Shown here piece by piece: positions 12,416 to 20,572 of a stretch of 21,753 nucleotides of DNA. Made by a program: the position numbers and the translations under genes. This DNA is from CANJUD01 sp043750035 (lineage in GTDB: Bacteria > Bacteroidota > Bacteroidia > UKL13-3), in the NCBI GenBank assembly GCA_043750035.1, contig JAYVCI010000002.1:1-21753 (forward strand), given 5' to 3'. Each line of letters opens with the position of its first letter. The stretch's first letter is position 1. Below the pieces are notes generated by a model. The model was not told where the DNA came from. It worked only from the letters and a program-made list of their open reading frames with translations, and ran no database searches.

Positions 12416-13408
12416 ATGAACTATATAAAAATATTCAACGCACTGGTATTTTTATTGTTCGTATTTTTAGGGATTTATTTATTATATACATTTATTGGCA
12501 GTAGCGATTGGGAAGAGGTGAAGCGAAACATCAGGACCGCTGATTTTACAGTAGCTTGGGCTGCATTGGTGGTTTCTGTGTTGGTATATATTATTAGAAC
12601 TTTGCGTTGGAATTTACTGCTGAATGCAGCGGGACAAAAAACGAGTTTTGCAAATACATTTATTGCTACTGCATTTGCCTACGGAATTAGTTTTTTTGTG
12701 CCGAGATTGGGCGAAGTTTATCGTTGCACCTGGCAGAAGGAGAATCAACAAATACCATTGGCTATTTCATTGGGAACAGTATTGCTGGAGAGATTGGTGG
12801 ATGTGCTAATGCTACTGATATTAATTACGCTTACTATTATATTACAGTTTGGTAAAGTATATGATTTTTTTTACCATGATATATGGGAAGCAGGGTTTGA
12901 GAAAACTTTTAATAACCTATATGACCATTGGTATTGGGTAATATTGGGGAGTATTACATTGGGGGTTTTAATCTATTATAGTTATATCAAACTTATCAAA
13001 TATAATTTCTTTGCAAATTTTATAAGTGGGTTGAGAAGCATCATAGATTTGGAACAAAAAAGAAGATTTATTATATATACTAGTATTATATGGCTGTGTT
13101 ATTATTTACTAACCTACTGTTGGTTTTATGTGTTCCCTGAAACCTCTTCACTCACCCTGCTGGCGGGGCTTACGATATGCACTATCGGCACCATTGGGCG
13201 GTCCATCCCCATTAGTGGCGGCGGCATGGGGGCTTATCATTATTTAGTGGGGGCAGCATTGGTATTATATAATGTTCCATCAACGTATGGCAAAGCATTG
13301 GCAATGATTATACATGGCGGACAAACGGTGTTTACATTTTTAATGTGCTTGGTAAGTGTGGGGTATCTATTATATAGGAGATTTTTCGCCTCACCCCCTT
13401 CCGAATAA
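12416..13408 (+). CDS. Flippase-like integral membrane protein (LPG synthase TM/UPF0104 type)
   Basis: A 330-residue polytopic protein with about eight hydrophobic helices. It has the family landmarks VYIIRTLRWNLLLNAAG, an ISFFVPRLGEVYR segment, GTVLLERLVDVLMLL, and near the C-terminus SIPISGGGMGAYHYLVG. Relatives include the membrane half of lysyl-phosphatidylglycerol synthase and stand-alone proteins thought to move lipids or lipid-linked sugars across the inner membrane; the substrate here is unknown. The last residues (ASPPSE) and the stop codon lie inside the REP-like element 13390-13445. A glycosyltransferase follows 71 bp downstream, which suggests a shared role in glycolipid or polysaccharide synthesis, although that gene has its own promoter element. 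Confidence 0.87.
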   Translation: MNYIKIFNALVFLLFVFLGIYLLYTFIGSSDWEEVKRNIRTADFTVAWAALVVSVLVYIIRTLRWNLLLNAAGQKTSFANTFIATAFAYGISFFVPRLGEVYRCTWQKENQQIPLAISLGTVLLERLVDVLMLLILITLTIILQFGKVYDFFYHDIWEAGFEKTFNNLYDHWYWVILGSITLGVLIYYSYIKLIKYNFFANFISGLRSIIDLEQKRRFIIYTSIIWLCYYLLTYCWFYVFPETSSLTLLAGLTICTIGTIGRSIPISGGGMGAYHYLVGAALVLYNVPSTYGKALAMIIHGGQTVFTFLMCLVSVGYLLYRRFFASPPSE

Positions 13409-13445
13409 GATTCGGAACCTCTCCGGGGGAGAGGGTGGGGGTGAG
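13390..13445. repeat. Three-way-junction REP-like element containing a stop codon
   Basis: Outer 9-bp stem CTCACCCCC (13390-13398)/GGGGGTGAG (13437-13445). Inside are two perfect hairpins: TTCCGAAT-AAG-ATTCGGAA (13399-13417) and CCTCTCC-GGG-GGAGAGG (13418-13434). The flippase stop TAA is at 13406-13408. It may also act as a processing or termination signal between the two genes. Confidence 0.85.
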
Positions 13446-13464
13446 TTGGTTAAGTTTTTTCCCT

Positions 13465-13472
13465 TATTTTTG
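13465..13472 (+). promoter_or_regulatory. -7 element of the glycosyltransferase gene
   Basis: TATTTTTG is followed by CCCTGAT and the ATG at 13480. It lies inside the longer open frame and therefore argues for the downstream start. Confidence 0.45.
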
Positions 13473-13479
13473 CCCTGAT

Positions 13480-14622
13480 ATGCAAATAGGATTCGATGCG
13501 AAGCGGGCTTTTAACAACGCTACAGGGCTGGGCAATTACAGCCGCAGGGTGGTGGAGAACCTGTTGCAATATTTTCCGGATGAGGATTATTACTTGTTCA
13601 CCCCAAAATCGAATAAGGATATTGTGAAATTTTGGGAAGAAATTCTTAGAAACAAACAGATTCATACACTTACACCACATAATATATTTTACGAAGCATT
13701 TCATTCACTGTGGCGTACTTATGGTAGTGTGAGACTTGCCCAAACAAAGAAGCTGGATGTATATCACGGATTGAGCAATGAACTACCCATTGGCATTGAG
13801 AAAACCAATATAAAAACAATTGTTACCATACATGATTTAATATTCCTTCGCCATCCAGATTTTTTTAGTATGGCAGATAATAGAATATATAAACGAAAAT
13901 TTGAACGTGCATGCCAAACGGCCAATCATATAGTAGCTACAAGCAATCAGACAAAGAATGATATTATAGAATTTTTTAAAATTAGTGCAGATAAAATTAC
14001 GGTGATATATCAAAATTGTAACAATATATATTATAGTAAAAGCAATGCAGAAGATATAATAAAAGTAAAGCAATTATATAATTTGCCCGATAAATATATA
14101 TTGTTTGTAAGCAAAACTGATAAACGGAAAAACCACCTTAATTTTCTGCAAGCCTATAAGGAGCAATGCAGTCAATGGACATCTCCTGACGATACAATTC
14201 CCTTGGTGCTTTGTGGCGGCCCGGGCGATAACCATAAGGAAGTGTTAAAATATATATATCAACACAAACTCCCCGTAATACATTTAGACTATGTGCAGCA
14301 CGAAGATTTGCCCTTATTATATGATGCCTGTTTGTTCAGTGTTTATCCAAGTTTGTTTGAGGGATTTGGGATTCCCTTGGTAGAAGCCATGGCAAGGGGC
14401 AAGGCCAGCCTCAGTTCTACAGGGTCGTGCTTTGAGGAGATAGCGGGCAATACGGCTTTATATGCAAACCCCGAAAACTCAAATGATATAGCCGAGAAAT
14501 TATATATGCTATGCAATGATGCGGAGAAAGTAAAAGAACTGGAGAGCAATACCGTTAAGCAGTTACCCAACTTTGATAATGAAGTAAATACAAAAAAATT
14601 GTATCAGTTGTATCAAAATTAA
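13480..14622 (+). CDS. Glycosyltransferase, GT4 family (GT-B fold)
   Basis: A 380-residue cytoplasmic or membrane-associated sugar transferase. The N-terminal Rossmann half begins MQIGFDAKRAFNNATGLGNY, with the acceptor-side glycine loop, and includes VYHGLSNELP and TIHDLIFLRHPDFF. The C-terminal half has DKYILFVSKTDKRKNHLNFL and the nucleotide-sugar site YPSLFEGFGIPLVEAMARG, with the E-x7-E glutamates. The donor and acceptor cannot be told. The frame opens at 13435, but those codons lie in a repeat and before the TATTTTTG element, so the ATG at 13480 is chosen; homologues of this type also begin 'MxIGFDA'. It probably works with the upstream flippase-like protein in surface glycan or glycolipid assembly (inference). 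Confidence 0.9.
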   Translation: MQIGFDAKRAFNNATGLGNYSRRVVENLLQYFPDEDYYLFTPKSNKDIVKFWEEILRNKQIHTLTPHNIFYEAFHSLWRTYGSVRLAQTKKLDVYHGLSNELPIGIEKTNIKTIVTIHDLIFLRHPDFFSMADNRIYKRKFERACQTANHIVATSNQTKNDIIEFFKISADKITVIYQNCNNIYYSKSNAEDIIKVKQLYNLPDKYILFVSKTDKRKNHLNFLQAYKEQCSQWTSPDDTIPLVLCGGPGDNHKEVLKYIYQHKLPVIHLDYVQHEDLPLLYDACLFSVYPSLFEGFGIPLVEAMARGKASLSSTGSCFEEIAGNTALYANPENSNDIAEKLYMLCNDAEKVKELESNTVKQLPNFDNEVNTKKLYQLYQN

Positions 14623-14624
14623 AA

Positions 14625-14652
14625 CTGTTAACTTTTCACTGTTAACTTTCTT
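14625..14652. repeat. Two 14-bp GTTAAC repeats
   Basis: CTGTTAACTTTTCA and CTGTTAACTTTCTT lie head to tail just after the glycosyltransferase stop. The period of 14 is twice the 7-bp period of the other arrays in this window. Confidence 0.6.
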
Positions 14653-14656
14653 CGTT

Positions 14657-14664
14657 TATATTTG
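14657..14664 (+). promoter_or_regulatory. -7 element of the PKD lipoprotein gene
   Basis: TATATTTG fits TAnnTTTG, 28 bp before the ATG at 14693. Confidence 0.4.
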
Positions 14665-14692
14665 TTGCCTTAACAGCGTAAAAGTATAACAA

Positions 14693-15832
14693 ATGAAAAA
14701 AGTAATATATATACAAATATTATTTCTTGCTATTATAATATTAAATAGCTGCAAGAAAACAGGATTGATTGTCGATTTTTCGTTTGATGGAAATTATGCA
14801 ACATCGGTTCCGGCAGAAGTACATTTTACGAATAAAACTGAGGGTGCAATCAATTATACTTGGGATTTTGGAGATGCTACACCCAGTTCCAATGAAAAAA
14901 ATCCTGTTCATATATATACTAAAAAAAATATTTATACAGTAACATTATCTGCTACAAATTCAGCGGGAGATTTTAAGAAAATTACCAAAACTATTGCTGT
15001 GGGAATAGCTCCCCCAGTTATAAACTTCGCAAACGGAGATAGTGCTACTAAAAAAGAGTTTGAAAGTTATTACTTAGAAGCTATCATTTATTCTGACTCG
15101 AGTACCACCTTAAAAAGTGTGCTTGTGTTTGAAGAACTGGGTAATTCGGGCAGTAGTAATTTAATTGTAAACAATAGTAATATCGCTGCTATCGGTTATT
15201 CATATAAAAGGAATATTATTGTTCCCGTGCATGTTTCACAAGTTACGTATGAATTTCAAGCTACAGATGCCAAAGGTATTACAACTATTAAGAATTTTAC
15301 GCTGTTAATTTCTCCTGCATCGGGCCCATGGGGAAAAATACATACACATGCGGGCACAATGGATAACGAGTTTAAAATGGGCGGAAACCAATTTTGGTCA
15401 GTAAAGAATGATACAAATTATGATATGCAATCTGCTAAGAATACTGCATCAGAAATTGATTTTGTATTTGGCCACCGTTCGGTTGCTTTTGGTGGTGCTT
15501 TTTTGGCGGCTCCCAATTCTGGCGATGCCAAAGCAATATATGATAATGCCGGCACTAATAAACTGAGCAGTTGGAGTGTGCTGAATAGTACCTTATTTCA
15601 ATTGACCAATGTAACCCCTGCTATGTATGGGGCTTGCAATAATGATTCATTAATACTATATCAAACATCAGATTTGCTTTTTAACTCAAACAGAGGCATT
15701 CGTAATGGCGATGTAATAGCTTTTGTAACAGCAAGCGGCAAAAGAGGTTTGATGTATGTAAAATCGGTAATTGGTAATTTTGAAACCCAGCTTGGTGGCA
15801 CTTTGGAATTTGAATATAAAATACAGAAGTAA
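14693..15832 (+). CDS. PKD-domain lipoprotein with a repeated C-terminal domain
   Basis: A 379-residue exported protein. The signal peptide ends in the lipobox LNSC with C20, followed by KK, typical of Bacteroidota lipoproteins. Residues of about 28-105 form a PKD domain (AEVHFTNKTEGAINYTWDFG, then NPVHIYTKKNIYTVTLSATN). A second Ig-like region follows (106-212), then a C-terminal domain (about 213-379) with FKMGGNQFWSV, IDFVFGHRSVAFGGAFLAAP, TNKLSSWSVLNSTLFQLTNV and VIAFVTASGKRGLMYVKSV. That last domain recurs in the lipoprotein at 19594-20508. A cell-surface or periplasm-facing role is expected; the ligand is unknown. It has its own promoter element and precedes gyrB by about 200 bp. Confidence 0.85.
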   Translation: MKKVIYIQILFLAIIILNSCKKTGLIVDFSFDGNYATSVPAEVHFTNKTEGAINYTWDFGDATPSSNEKNPVHIYTKKNIYTVTLSATNSAGDFKKITKTIAVGIAPPVINFANGDSATKKEFESYYLEAIIYSDSSTTLKSVLVFEELGNSGSSNLIVNNSNIAAIGYSYKRNIIVPVHVSQVTYEFQATDAKGITTIKNFTLLISPASGPWGKIHTHAGTMDNEFKMGGNQFWSVKNDTNYDMQSAKNTASEIDFVFGHRSVAFGGAFLAAPNSGDAKAIYDNAGTNKLSSWSVLNSTLFQLTNVTPAMYGACNNDSLILYQTSDLLFNSNRGIRNGDVIAFVTASGKRGLMYVKSVIGNFETQLGGTLEFEYKIQK

Positions 15833-15976
15833 ACTATTTTTCGGGTATTCAAAAAAACAATGTTTGGAATATACATCCATTCGACCCAAATCCAATATTT
15901 TTATTACCTAAAAAACATCAACAAATTCATTATTTTTCTGTGGAAAAGTAGCCCGTACTTTTTTCGTGTCAAACTA

Positions 15977-16006
15977 TTGCCAATTGCGGCTTTTAGCCTA
16001 ATTTTA
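15977..16006 (+). promoter_or_regulatory. Probable gyrB promoter
   Basis: TTG at 15977-15979, 19 bp, then TAATTTTA at 15999-16006: right spacing, one mismatch in the -7 box (final G to A). The start of transcription would fall about 28 bp before the gyrB ATG. A second TACTTTTT-like element is at about 15955. Confidence 0.4.
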
Positions 16007-16039
16007 CACCCCAAATAAATACACAAAAAAACTATTATA

Positions 16040-18004
16040 ATGACAACAGAAACAGATACATCAACTGACAATTCACATTACACCGCAGACAACATCCAAG
16101 TATTAGAAGGATTAGAAGCAGTTAGAAAACGCCCATCCATGTATATTGGAGATACAGGCATGCGAGGTTTACACCATTTGGTTTATGAAGTGGTTGACAA
16201 TTCAATAGACGAAGCTCTTGCAGGATATTGTAAAAATATTTCCGTAATTATTAATGAAGACAATTCAATTACTGTAGAAGATGATGGCCGTGGAATACCT
16301 GTAGATATGCATGCCAAAGAAGGCCGCTCAGCACTAGAGGTTGTTATGACCGTATTGCATGCTGGAGGGAAATTCAATAAAGATAACTACAAAGTATCTG
16401 GTGGATTGCATGGTGTGGGTGTGTCATGTGTGAATGCACTTTCAAAACAACTAAAAGTTTTAGTTCATCGTGATGGTAAACTATATCAACAAGAATATGA
16501 AATTGGTAAACCATTATATGATGTAAAAGAAGTGGGAACAACTACCAAAACAGGTACTGTTGTGCATTTCTTGCCCGACGATTCTATTTTTACTTCATCA
16601 GTATATAAATTTGAAACCATTCAGTCGAGGTTGCGTGAATTGTCGTTTCTGAACAAAGGAATTCATTTGAATTTGGAAGACAAAAGAGAATTGGATGATG
16701 ATGGAAAAACTATATCAGAACATTTCCATTCGATTGGTGGCTTGAAAGAATTTGTAGAATATATTGATGGCACGCGTGAGAAACTAATACCAGAAACAAT
16801 TTATATAGAAGGCGAAAAACAAGGAGTGCCTGTAGAGATAGCTATTCAATATAATACTGGTTATTCAGAAAATTTATTTTCGTATGTAAATAATATAAAT
16901 ACTCTTGAAGGTGGAACGCACGTAGCTGGCTTCCGTCGCGGACTTACAAGAACATTAAAAAGCTATGCTGACAAAGAAGGCATGCTCAAAAATTTAAAAT
17001 TCGATATCAGCGGCGACGACTTTCGTGAAGGATTAACAGGTGTAATCTCAGTAAAAGTGCAGGAGCCACAATTTGAAGGACAAACAAAAACAAAACTTGG
17101 AAACAACGAAGTAATGGGTGCTGTTGATATAGCAGTAGGTGAAATGTTGGGCAATTATTTGGAAGAAAATCCGCGTGAAGCCCGTACCATAGTTAACAAA
17201 GTTATATTGGCTGCTACTGCCCGCCATGCTGCCCGCAAAGCACGCGAGATGGTACAACGCAAAGGAGCCATGAGCGGTAGCGGACTACCCGGAAAATTGA
17301 GTGACTGTAGCGAAACAGATCCATCATTATGCGAAATATATTTGGTGGAGGGAGACTCGGCTGGTGGTACTGCCAAGCAAGGACGTAACCGAAAGTTTCA
17401 AGCTATTTTGCCCTTGCGTGGTAAAATATTAAATGTAGAAAAAGCATTGGAACATCGCATATATGAGAACGAAGAAATCAAAAATATATTTACCGCTCTT
17501 GGTGTTTCTATTGGTACAGAAGAAGATGATAAAGCATTGAACCTTGCAAAACTTCGTTATCATAAAGTTATTATAATGACGGATGCGGATGTAGATGGTA
17601 GCCATATCCGTACCTTGATTCTAACTTTGTTTTTCCGCTATATGAAAGCACTTATCGAATTTGGATATATATATATAGCAACACCACCACTTTACTTGGT
17701 AAAGAAAAGCAAAGAAGAGCAATATTGCTGGACAGAACAAGAACGTGAAGATGCTGTAATACGCCTAAGCAAAGGAGGAAATCCTGACAGCGTAAATGTA
17801 CAACGCTATAAAGGTTTGGGAGAAATGAATGCTGAACAATTATGGTCAACCACAATGGATCCCGAGTTCCGCACCCTTAAACGCGTAACGCTTGACAGTG
17901 CCGCAGAAGCCGATCATGTATTTAGTATGTTGATGGGTGATGAAGTACCTCCGCGTCGTGCCTTTATTGAACACAATGCCAAGTATGCAAAGATTGATGC
18001 GTAA
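16040..18004 (+). CDS. gyrB: DNA gyrase subunit B
   Basis: The ATPase and TOPRIM subunit of gyrase, which with GyrA introduces negative supercoils. The 654 residues show the GHKL ATPase motifs EVVDNSIDEALAG, DDGRGIPVDMH and GGLHGVGVSCVNALS. The transducer follows, then the TOPRIM motifs EGDSAGGTAKQGRNRKFQA with LPLRGKILNVEKA, and the metal-binding MTDADVDGSHIRTLILTLFF. The end, QRYKGLGEMNAEQLWSTTMD, is the usual GyrB finish. The length fits Bacteroidota GyrB, without the E. coli insert of about 170 residues. No oriC, dnaA or recF is adjacent, so it stands apart from the classical origin cluster. It converges on the thioredoxin-like gene. Confidence 0.97.
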   Translation: MTTETDTSTDNSHYTADNIQVLEGLEAVRKRPSMYIGDTGMRGLHHLVYEVVDNSIDEALAGYCKNISVIINEDNSITVEDDGRGIPVDMHAKEGRSALEVVMTVLHAGGKFNKDNYKVSGGLHGVGVSCVNALSKQLKVLVHRDGKLYQQEYEIGKPLYDVKEVGTTTKTGTVVHFLPDDSIFTSSVYKFETIQSRLRELSFLNKGIHLNLEDKRELDDDGKTISEHFHSIGGLKEFVEYIDGTREKLIPETIYIEGEKQGVPVEIAIQYNTGYSENLFSYVNNINTLEGGTHVAGFRRGLTRTLKSYADKEGMLKNLKFDISGDDFREGLTGVISVKVQEPQFEGQTKTKLGNNEVMGAVDIAVGEMLGNYLEENPREARTIVNKVILAATARHAARKAREMVQRKGAMSGSGLPGKLSDCSETDPSLCEIYLVEGDSAGGTAKQGRNRKFQAILPLRGKILNVEKALEHRIYENEEIKNIFTALGVSIGTEEDDKALNLAKLRYHKVIIMTDADVDGSHIRTLILTLFFRYMKALIEFGYIYIATPPLYLVKKSKEEQYCWTEQEREDAVIRLSKGGNPDSVNVQRYKGLGEMNAEQLWSTTMDPEFRTLKRVTLDSAAEADHVFSMLMGDEVPPRRAFIEHNAKYAKIDA

Positions 18005-18009
18005 AAAAA

Positions 18010-18080
18010 GGAATTAAGGAGTAAGGATTAAGGAATAAGGGCCATGCGGCGTCAGCCCCTTACTCCTTACTCCTTCTCCT
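18010..18080. terminator. Inverted heptamer repeats between convergent gyrB and thioredoxin-like genes
   Basis: The left arm 18010-18041 consists of GGAATTAA, GGAGTAA, GGATTAA, GGAATAA, GGG. The right arm 18056-18080 read backwards is AGGAGAA, GGAGTAA, GGAGTAA, GGGG. The arms are imperfectly complementary over about 25 bp around CCATGCGGCGTCAG. The position between convergent genes and the symmetry suggest a two-way terminator, but T-runs are lacking. Confidence 0.45.
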
Positions 18081-18519
18081 AAAATCCTCTCTTAAATTTC
18101 TTCAACGCTTTTTCTGCATCCTTTTTTAACTGTGCAGAAAACATAAAGGTATTTGTTTGGCGTAATAATTTACCATTGGGATTGAAATAATAGTAACATG
18201 GGTAGCCTTCTATTGGATGTTCAGCTCTGAGCTTTTTAGCCTCTTTCGATTTTTCCTCTACTTTATAACATATATAATTTTCGTTCAAGAAATTATATGC
18301 GGTGTCAATTGTTAAAACAGAGTCTTGGGTAAATTCGCACAAGCCACACCATGAGGCGTACATAAATACCATCACTGGTTTACTTTCTGATTGTGCTTTT
18401 GCAAACAAGTCTTTCCAAGTACCTTTATAAAAGGTAACTTCTTCTTTGGGATTGAGCGTGGTAAAGCTCATGGCTACCATTGCTGCCATTAAGGCAACTA
18501 TTTTGATCTTGGTTTTCAT
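18079..18519 (-). CDS. Exported thioredoxin-like protein (CGLC)
   Basis: A 146-residue protein with an N-terminal signal peptide (MKTKIKIVALMAAMVAMSFT) and a thioredoxin fold. VMVFMYASWCGLCEFTQDSV carries the redox pair C58-x-x-C61 as CGLC, and IEGYPCYYYFNPNGK carries the conserved cis-proline segment (YP). The W-C-G-x-C context and the size fit periplasmic thioredoxin_7/DUF255-like proteins that reduce or isomerise disulfides or serve as cytochrome c maturation helpers. The substrate is unknown. A third cysteine follows the cis-proline (GYPCY), which is somewhat unusual. It starts 41 bp after pfkA in the same direction and may be co-transcribed. Confidence 0.85.
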   Translation of the reverse strand: MKTKIKIVALMAAMVAMSFTTLNPKEEVTFYKGTWKDLFAKAQSESKPVMVFMYASWCGLCEFTQDSVLTIDTAYNFLNENYICYKVEEKSKEAKKLRAEHPIEGYPCYYYFNPNGKLLRQTNTFMFSAQLKKDAEKALKKFKRGF

Positions 18520-18560
18520 AATTATAACTTTTATTATATAACGTAGAAAGCTATATAATA

Positions 18561-19529
18561 TTATGCCAAGATTGTAGCTAGTTTCAATAAACTTCTGTCA
18601 ACTTGTTTTCTTTTTCCGATAGCTTCAGCAAAAGAGGTGAGCACCAGTTCGTTGCTAACCAACCCCACCATTTTATTTGTTTCGCCTTCAAGTAGTTCTA
18701 TTACGGCACCACTGCCAAGCCGAGAGCCAAGCAGGCGGTCGTAAGCACTGGGTTTGCCACCGCGTTGTATATGCCCCAATACCGAAACCCGTGGATCGAA
18801 ACCGGGAATTGCGGCCTCCATTTTTTTAGCAATATCAAATGCTCCGCCAGCATCATCACCTTCGGCCACTACTATTATAGAAAATGATTTTTGTTTGCGT
18901 TTTTCTTTCGAGAAAAAGTTAATCAGGTCATCGATATTGGTTTCTTCCTCGGGTATTAATATAGCTTCCGCACCTCCGCCAATTCCCACCTCCAAGGCAA
19001 TAAATCCAGCATGGCGACCCATTACCTCTACCAAGAAAACTCGGTTATGCGAATCGGCAGTATCGCGTATTTTATCAATAGCATCAATAGCGGTATTAAT
19101 TGCAGTATCGAAGCCTATTGTATAATCTGTTCCATACAAATCATTGTCGATAGTGCCTGGAACACCCATTACTGTTATGCCCGTTTCGCGGCAAAATATT
19201 TCTGCTCCTGTAAAAGTACCATCACCACCAATGGCAACAAGTCCTTCTATATTATGCTCTTTTACCGTTTGGGCAGCTTTTAATCTGCCTTCAACGGTTC
19301 TAAATTCTTCGCTGCGGCTTGTTTTTAAAATAGTACCTCCCCGCTGTATAATATTGGCTACCGAACGCGAGTTCATATCTATAATATCTCCGTTTATCAA
19401 ACCATCATAACCATTTACGATTCCTTTAACACCCACATTATAATATAATGCGGTACGCACTACAGCACGAATGGCGGCGTTCATGCCTGGGGCATCTCCG
19501 CCTGATGTAAAAACTCCTATATTTTGCAT
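18561..19529 (-). CDS. pfkA: ATP-dependent 6-phosphofructokinase
   Basis: Catalyses fructose 6-phosphate + ATP to fructose 1,6-bisphosphate, the committed step of glycolysis. In the 322 residues are FTSGGDAPGMNAAIR (8-21), IGGDGT (100-105), PGTIDNDL with the catalytic Asp128 (124-131), VMGRHAGF (169-176) and GHIQRGG. GGDG rather than GGDD at 101-104 marks the ATP-using type, not the pyrophosphate-using one. The length is that of the classical bacterial PfkA. A hairpin terminator ends only about 17 bp before the ATG (19540-19571), so the gene either has a promoter overlapping it or depends on read-through. Confidence 0.97.
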   Translation of the reverse strand: MQNIGVFTSGGDAPGMNAAIRAVVRTALYYNVGVKGIVNGYDGLINGDIIDMNSRSVANIIQRGGTILKTSRSEEFRTVEGRLKAAQTVKEHNIEGLVAIGGDGTFTGAEIFCRETGITVMGVPGTIDNDLYGTDYTIGFDTAINTAIDAIDKIRDTADSHNRVFLVEVMGRHAGFIALEVGIGGGAEAILIPEEETNIDDLINFFSKEKRKQKSFSIIVVAEGDDAGGAFDIAKKMEAAIPGFDPRVSVLGHIQRGGKPSAYDRLLGSRLGSGAVIELLEGETNKMVGLVSNELVLTSFAEAIGKRKQVDRSLLKLATILA

Positions 19530-19539
19530 ACCCTTTTAA

Positions 19540-19571
19540 AATAAAACAGGCCGCCTTTGTGGGGCAGCCTG
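19540..19571 (-). terminator. Rho-independent terminator after the lipoprotein gene
   Basis: On the minus strand CAGGCTGCC and GGCGGCCTG form a 9-bp stem (8 exact pairs) around a 7-nt loop, followed by TTTTATT. It sits 22 bp past the stop of 19594-20508 and directly before pfkA. Confidence 0.75.
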
Positions 19572-19593
19572 TTGAATATTATATGTTAGAATT

Positions 19594-20508
19594 TTATTTA
19601 TCAGCATATTTATAATCAAAGCTTAACTGGCCGGCAGTTTTCAAGTCTTGAGAACCAGTAACGGAGTTGATTTTTATAAGACCTTTTTTACCTGCGGCAG
19701 TAATGAAGGCTACTACTTGATTAGGTAAAACAGTTTTATACGACTCATTGTTTACGCCGCTTGCTGTTTGTAACTGAATCATAGAGTCATTGTTACATTT
19801 AGCAAAGTCTATAGGAGTTAAGTTGGTCAATTTGAATAAGGTTTTATTCAAAACACTCCAAGTAGAAAGTTTATTAGTACCTGTGTTATCATAAGTGGCT
19901 TTAGCATCTACAGAATTAGGTCCAGCTAAGTATGGTCCACCTTCAACAGCAGGGCGATGTCCAAAAATGAAATCAATCTTGGCAGCATCAGCTTTAGCAG
20001 CAACAATATCAACCGATGCACTACTAAGAGCCACACCCCAAAACTGGCCACCACTATTTTCCCACTGATTGTTCATGATGAAATTTTTAGTAGAGGTTAT
20101 AGTACCATAAGTGGTAGGAATAACAACAGTTACAGTAAAATCTTTACTAGCTATTTTGCTTTTGTTGTCAGTAACAGTGAATGTATATTTAACACTGGTA
20201 ATCCCTGAAACAGGAGTCGAATCAAGAAAAGCATAATTTTGAGTAGTGCCTGTCAAGTTTTCAGATTTGAAAGTAGTTGCTGCTGTAGAGCCATACTGAC
20301 GGGTAATATTCAATTTGTCCAATTTTGCATTGGGGTCTGAGTTAAGCACCACGGTAAAAGTAACATACTCATTAGGTCCTTTGGTAACTGTGGTTGCATC
20401 AGGAATAAATGTTATGGTTGGTTCCACGGTGTCAGCTTTTTTACAACTGGTAAATAGTGTTGTGCCAATGATGGCCGCAACAGCTAGAATGTAAGTGATT
20501 TTTTTCAT
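19594..20508 (-). CDS. Lipoprotein sharing its C-terminal domain with the PKD lipoprotein
   Basis: A 304-residue exported protein. The signal peptide ends in the lipobox FTSC (C22) followed by KK. Residues of about 28-127 form an Ig-like or cadherin-like beta region (NEYVTFTVVLNSDPNAKLDK, VKYTFTVTDNKSKIASKDFT). The C-terminal 170 residues (NSGGQFWGVALSS, IDFIFGHRPAVEGGPYLAGP, TNKLSTWSVLNKTLFKLTNL, CNNDSMIQLQT, VAFITAAGKKGLIKINSV) align over their whole length with the C-terminus of the protein at 14693-15832. The function is unknown; it is probably anchored in the outer membrane. A TACCTTTG promoter element lies 29 bp upstream, and a strong terminator follows. Confidence 0.85.
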   Translation of the reverse strand: MKKITYILAVAAIIGTTLFTSCKKADTVEPTITFIPDATTVTKGPNEYVTFTVVLNSDPNAKLDKLNITRQYGSTAATTFKSENLTGTTQNYAFLDSTPVSGITSVKYTFTVTDNKSKIASKDFTVTVVIPTTYGTITSTKNFIMNNQWENSGGQFWGVALSSASVDIVAAKADAAKIDFIFGHRPAVEGGPYLAGPNSVDAKATYDNTGTNKLSTWSVLNKTLFKLTNLTPIDFAKCNNDSMIQLQTASGVNNESYKTVLPNQVVAFITAAGKKGLIKINSVTGSQDLKTAGQLSFDYKYADK

Positions 20509-20537
20509 GTTTTTTTAAATTTATTTTTTTACTTGTG

Positions 20538-20545
20538 CAAAGGTA
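20538..20545 (-). promoter_or_regulatory. -7 element of the second lipoprotein gene
   Basis: The minus strand reads TACCTTTG, matching TAnnTTTG, 29 bp before the ATG at 20508. The -33 region is AT-rich without a clear TTG. Confidence 0.5.
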
Positions 20546-20572
20546 ATACCTTTATATCTATATTAAAAAATT

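Noticed and set aside
13435..13479. Upstream start of the glycosyltransferase
   Set aside because: The extra codons fall in the REP-like element and before the -7 box; the core begins at MQIGFDA.
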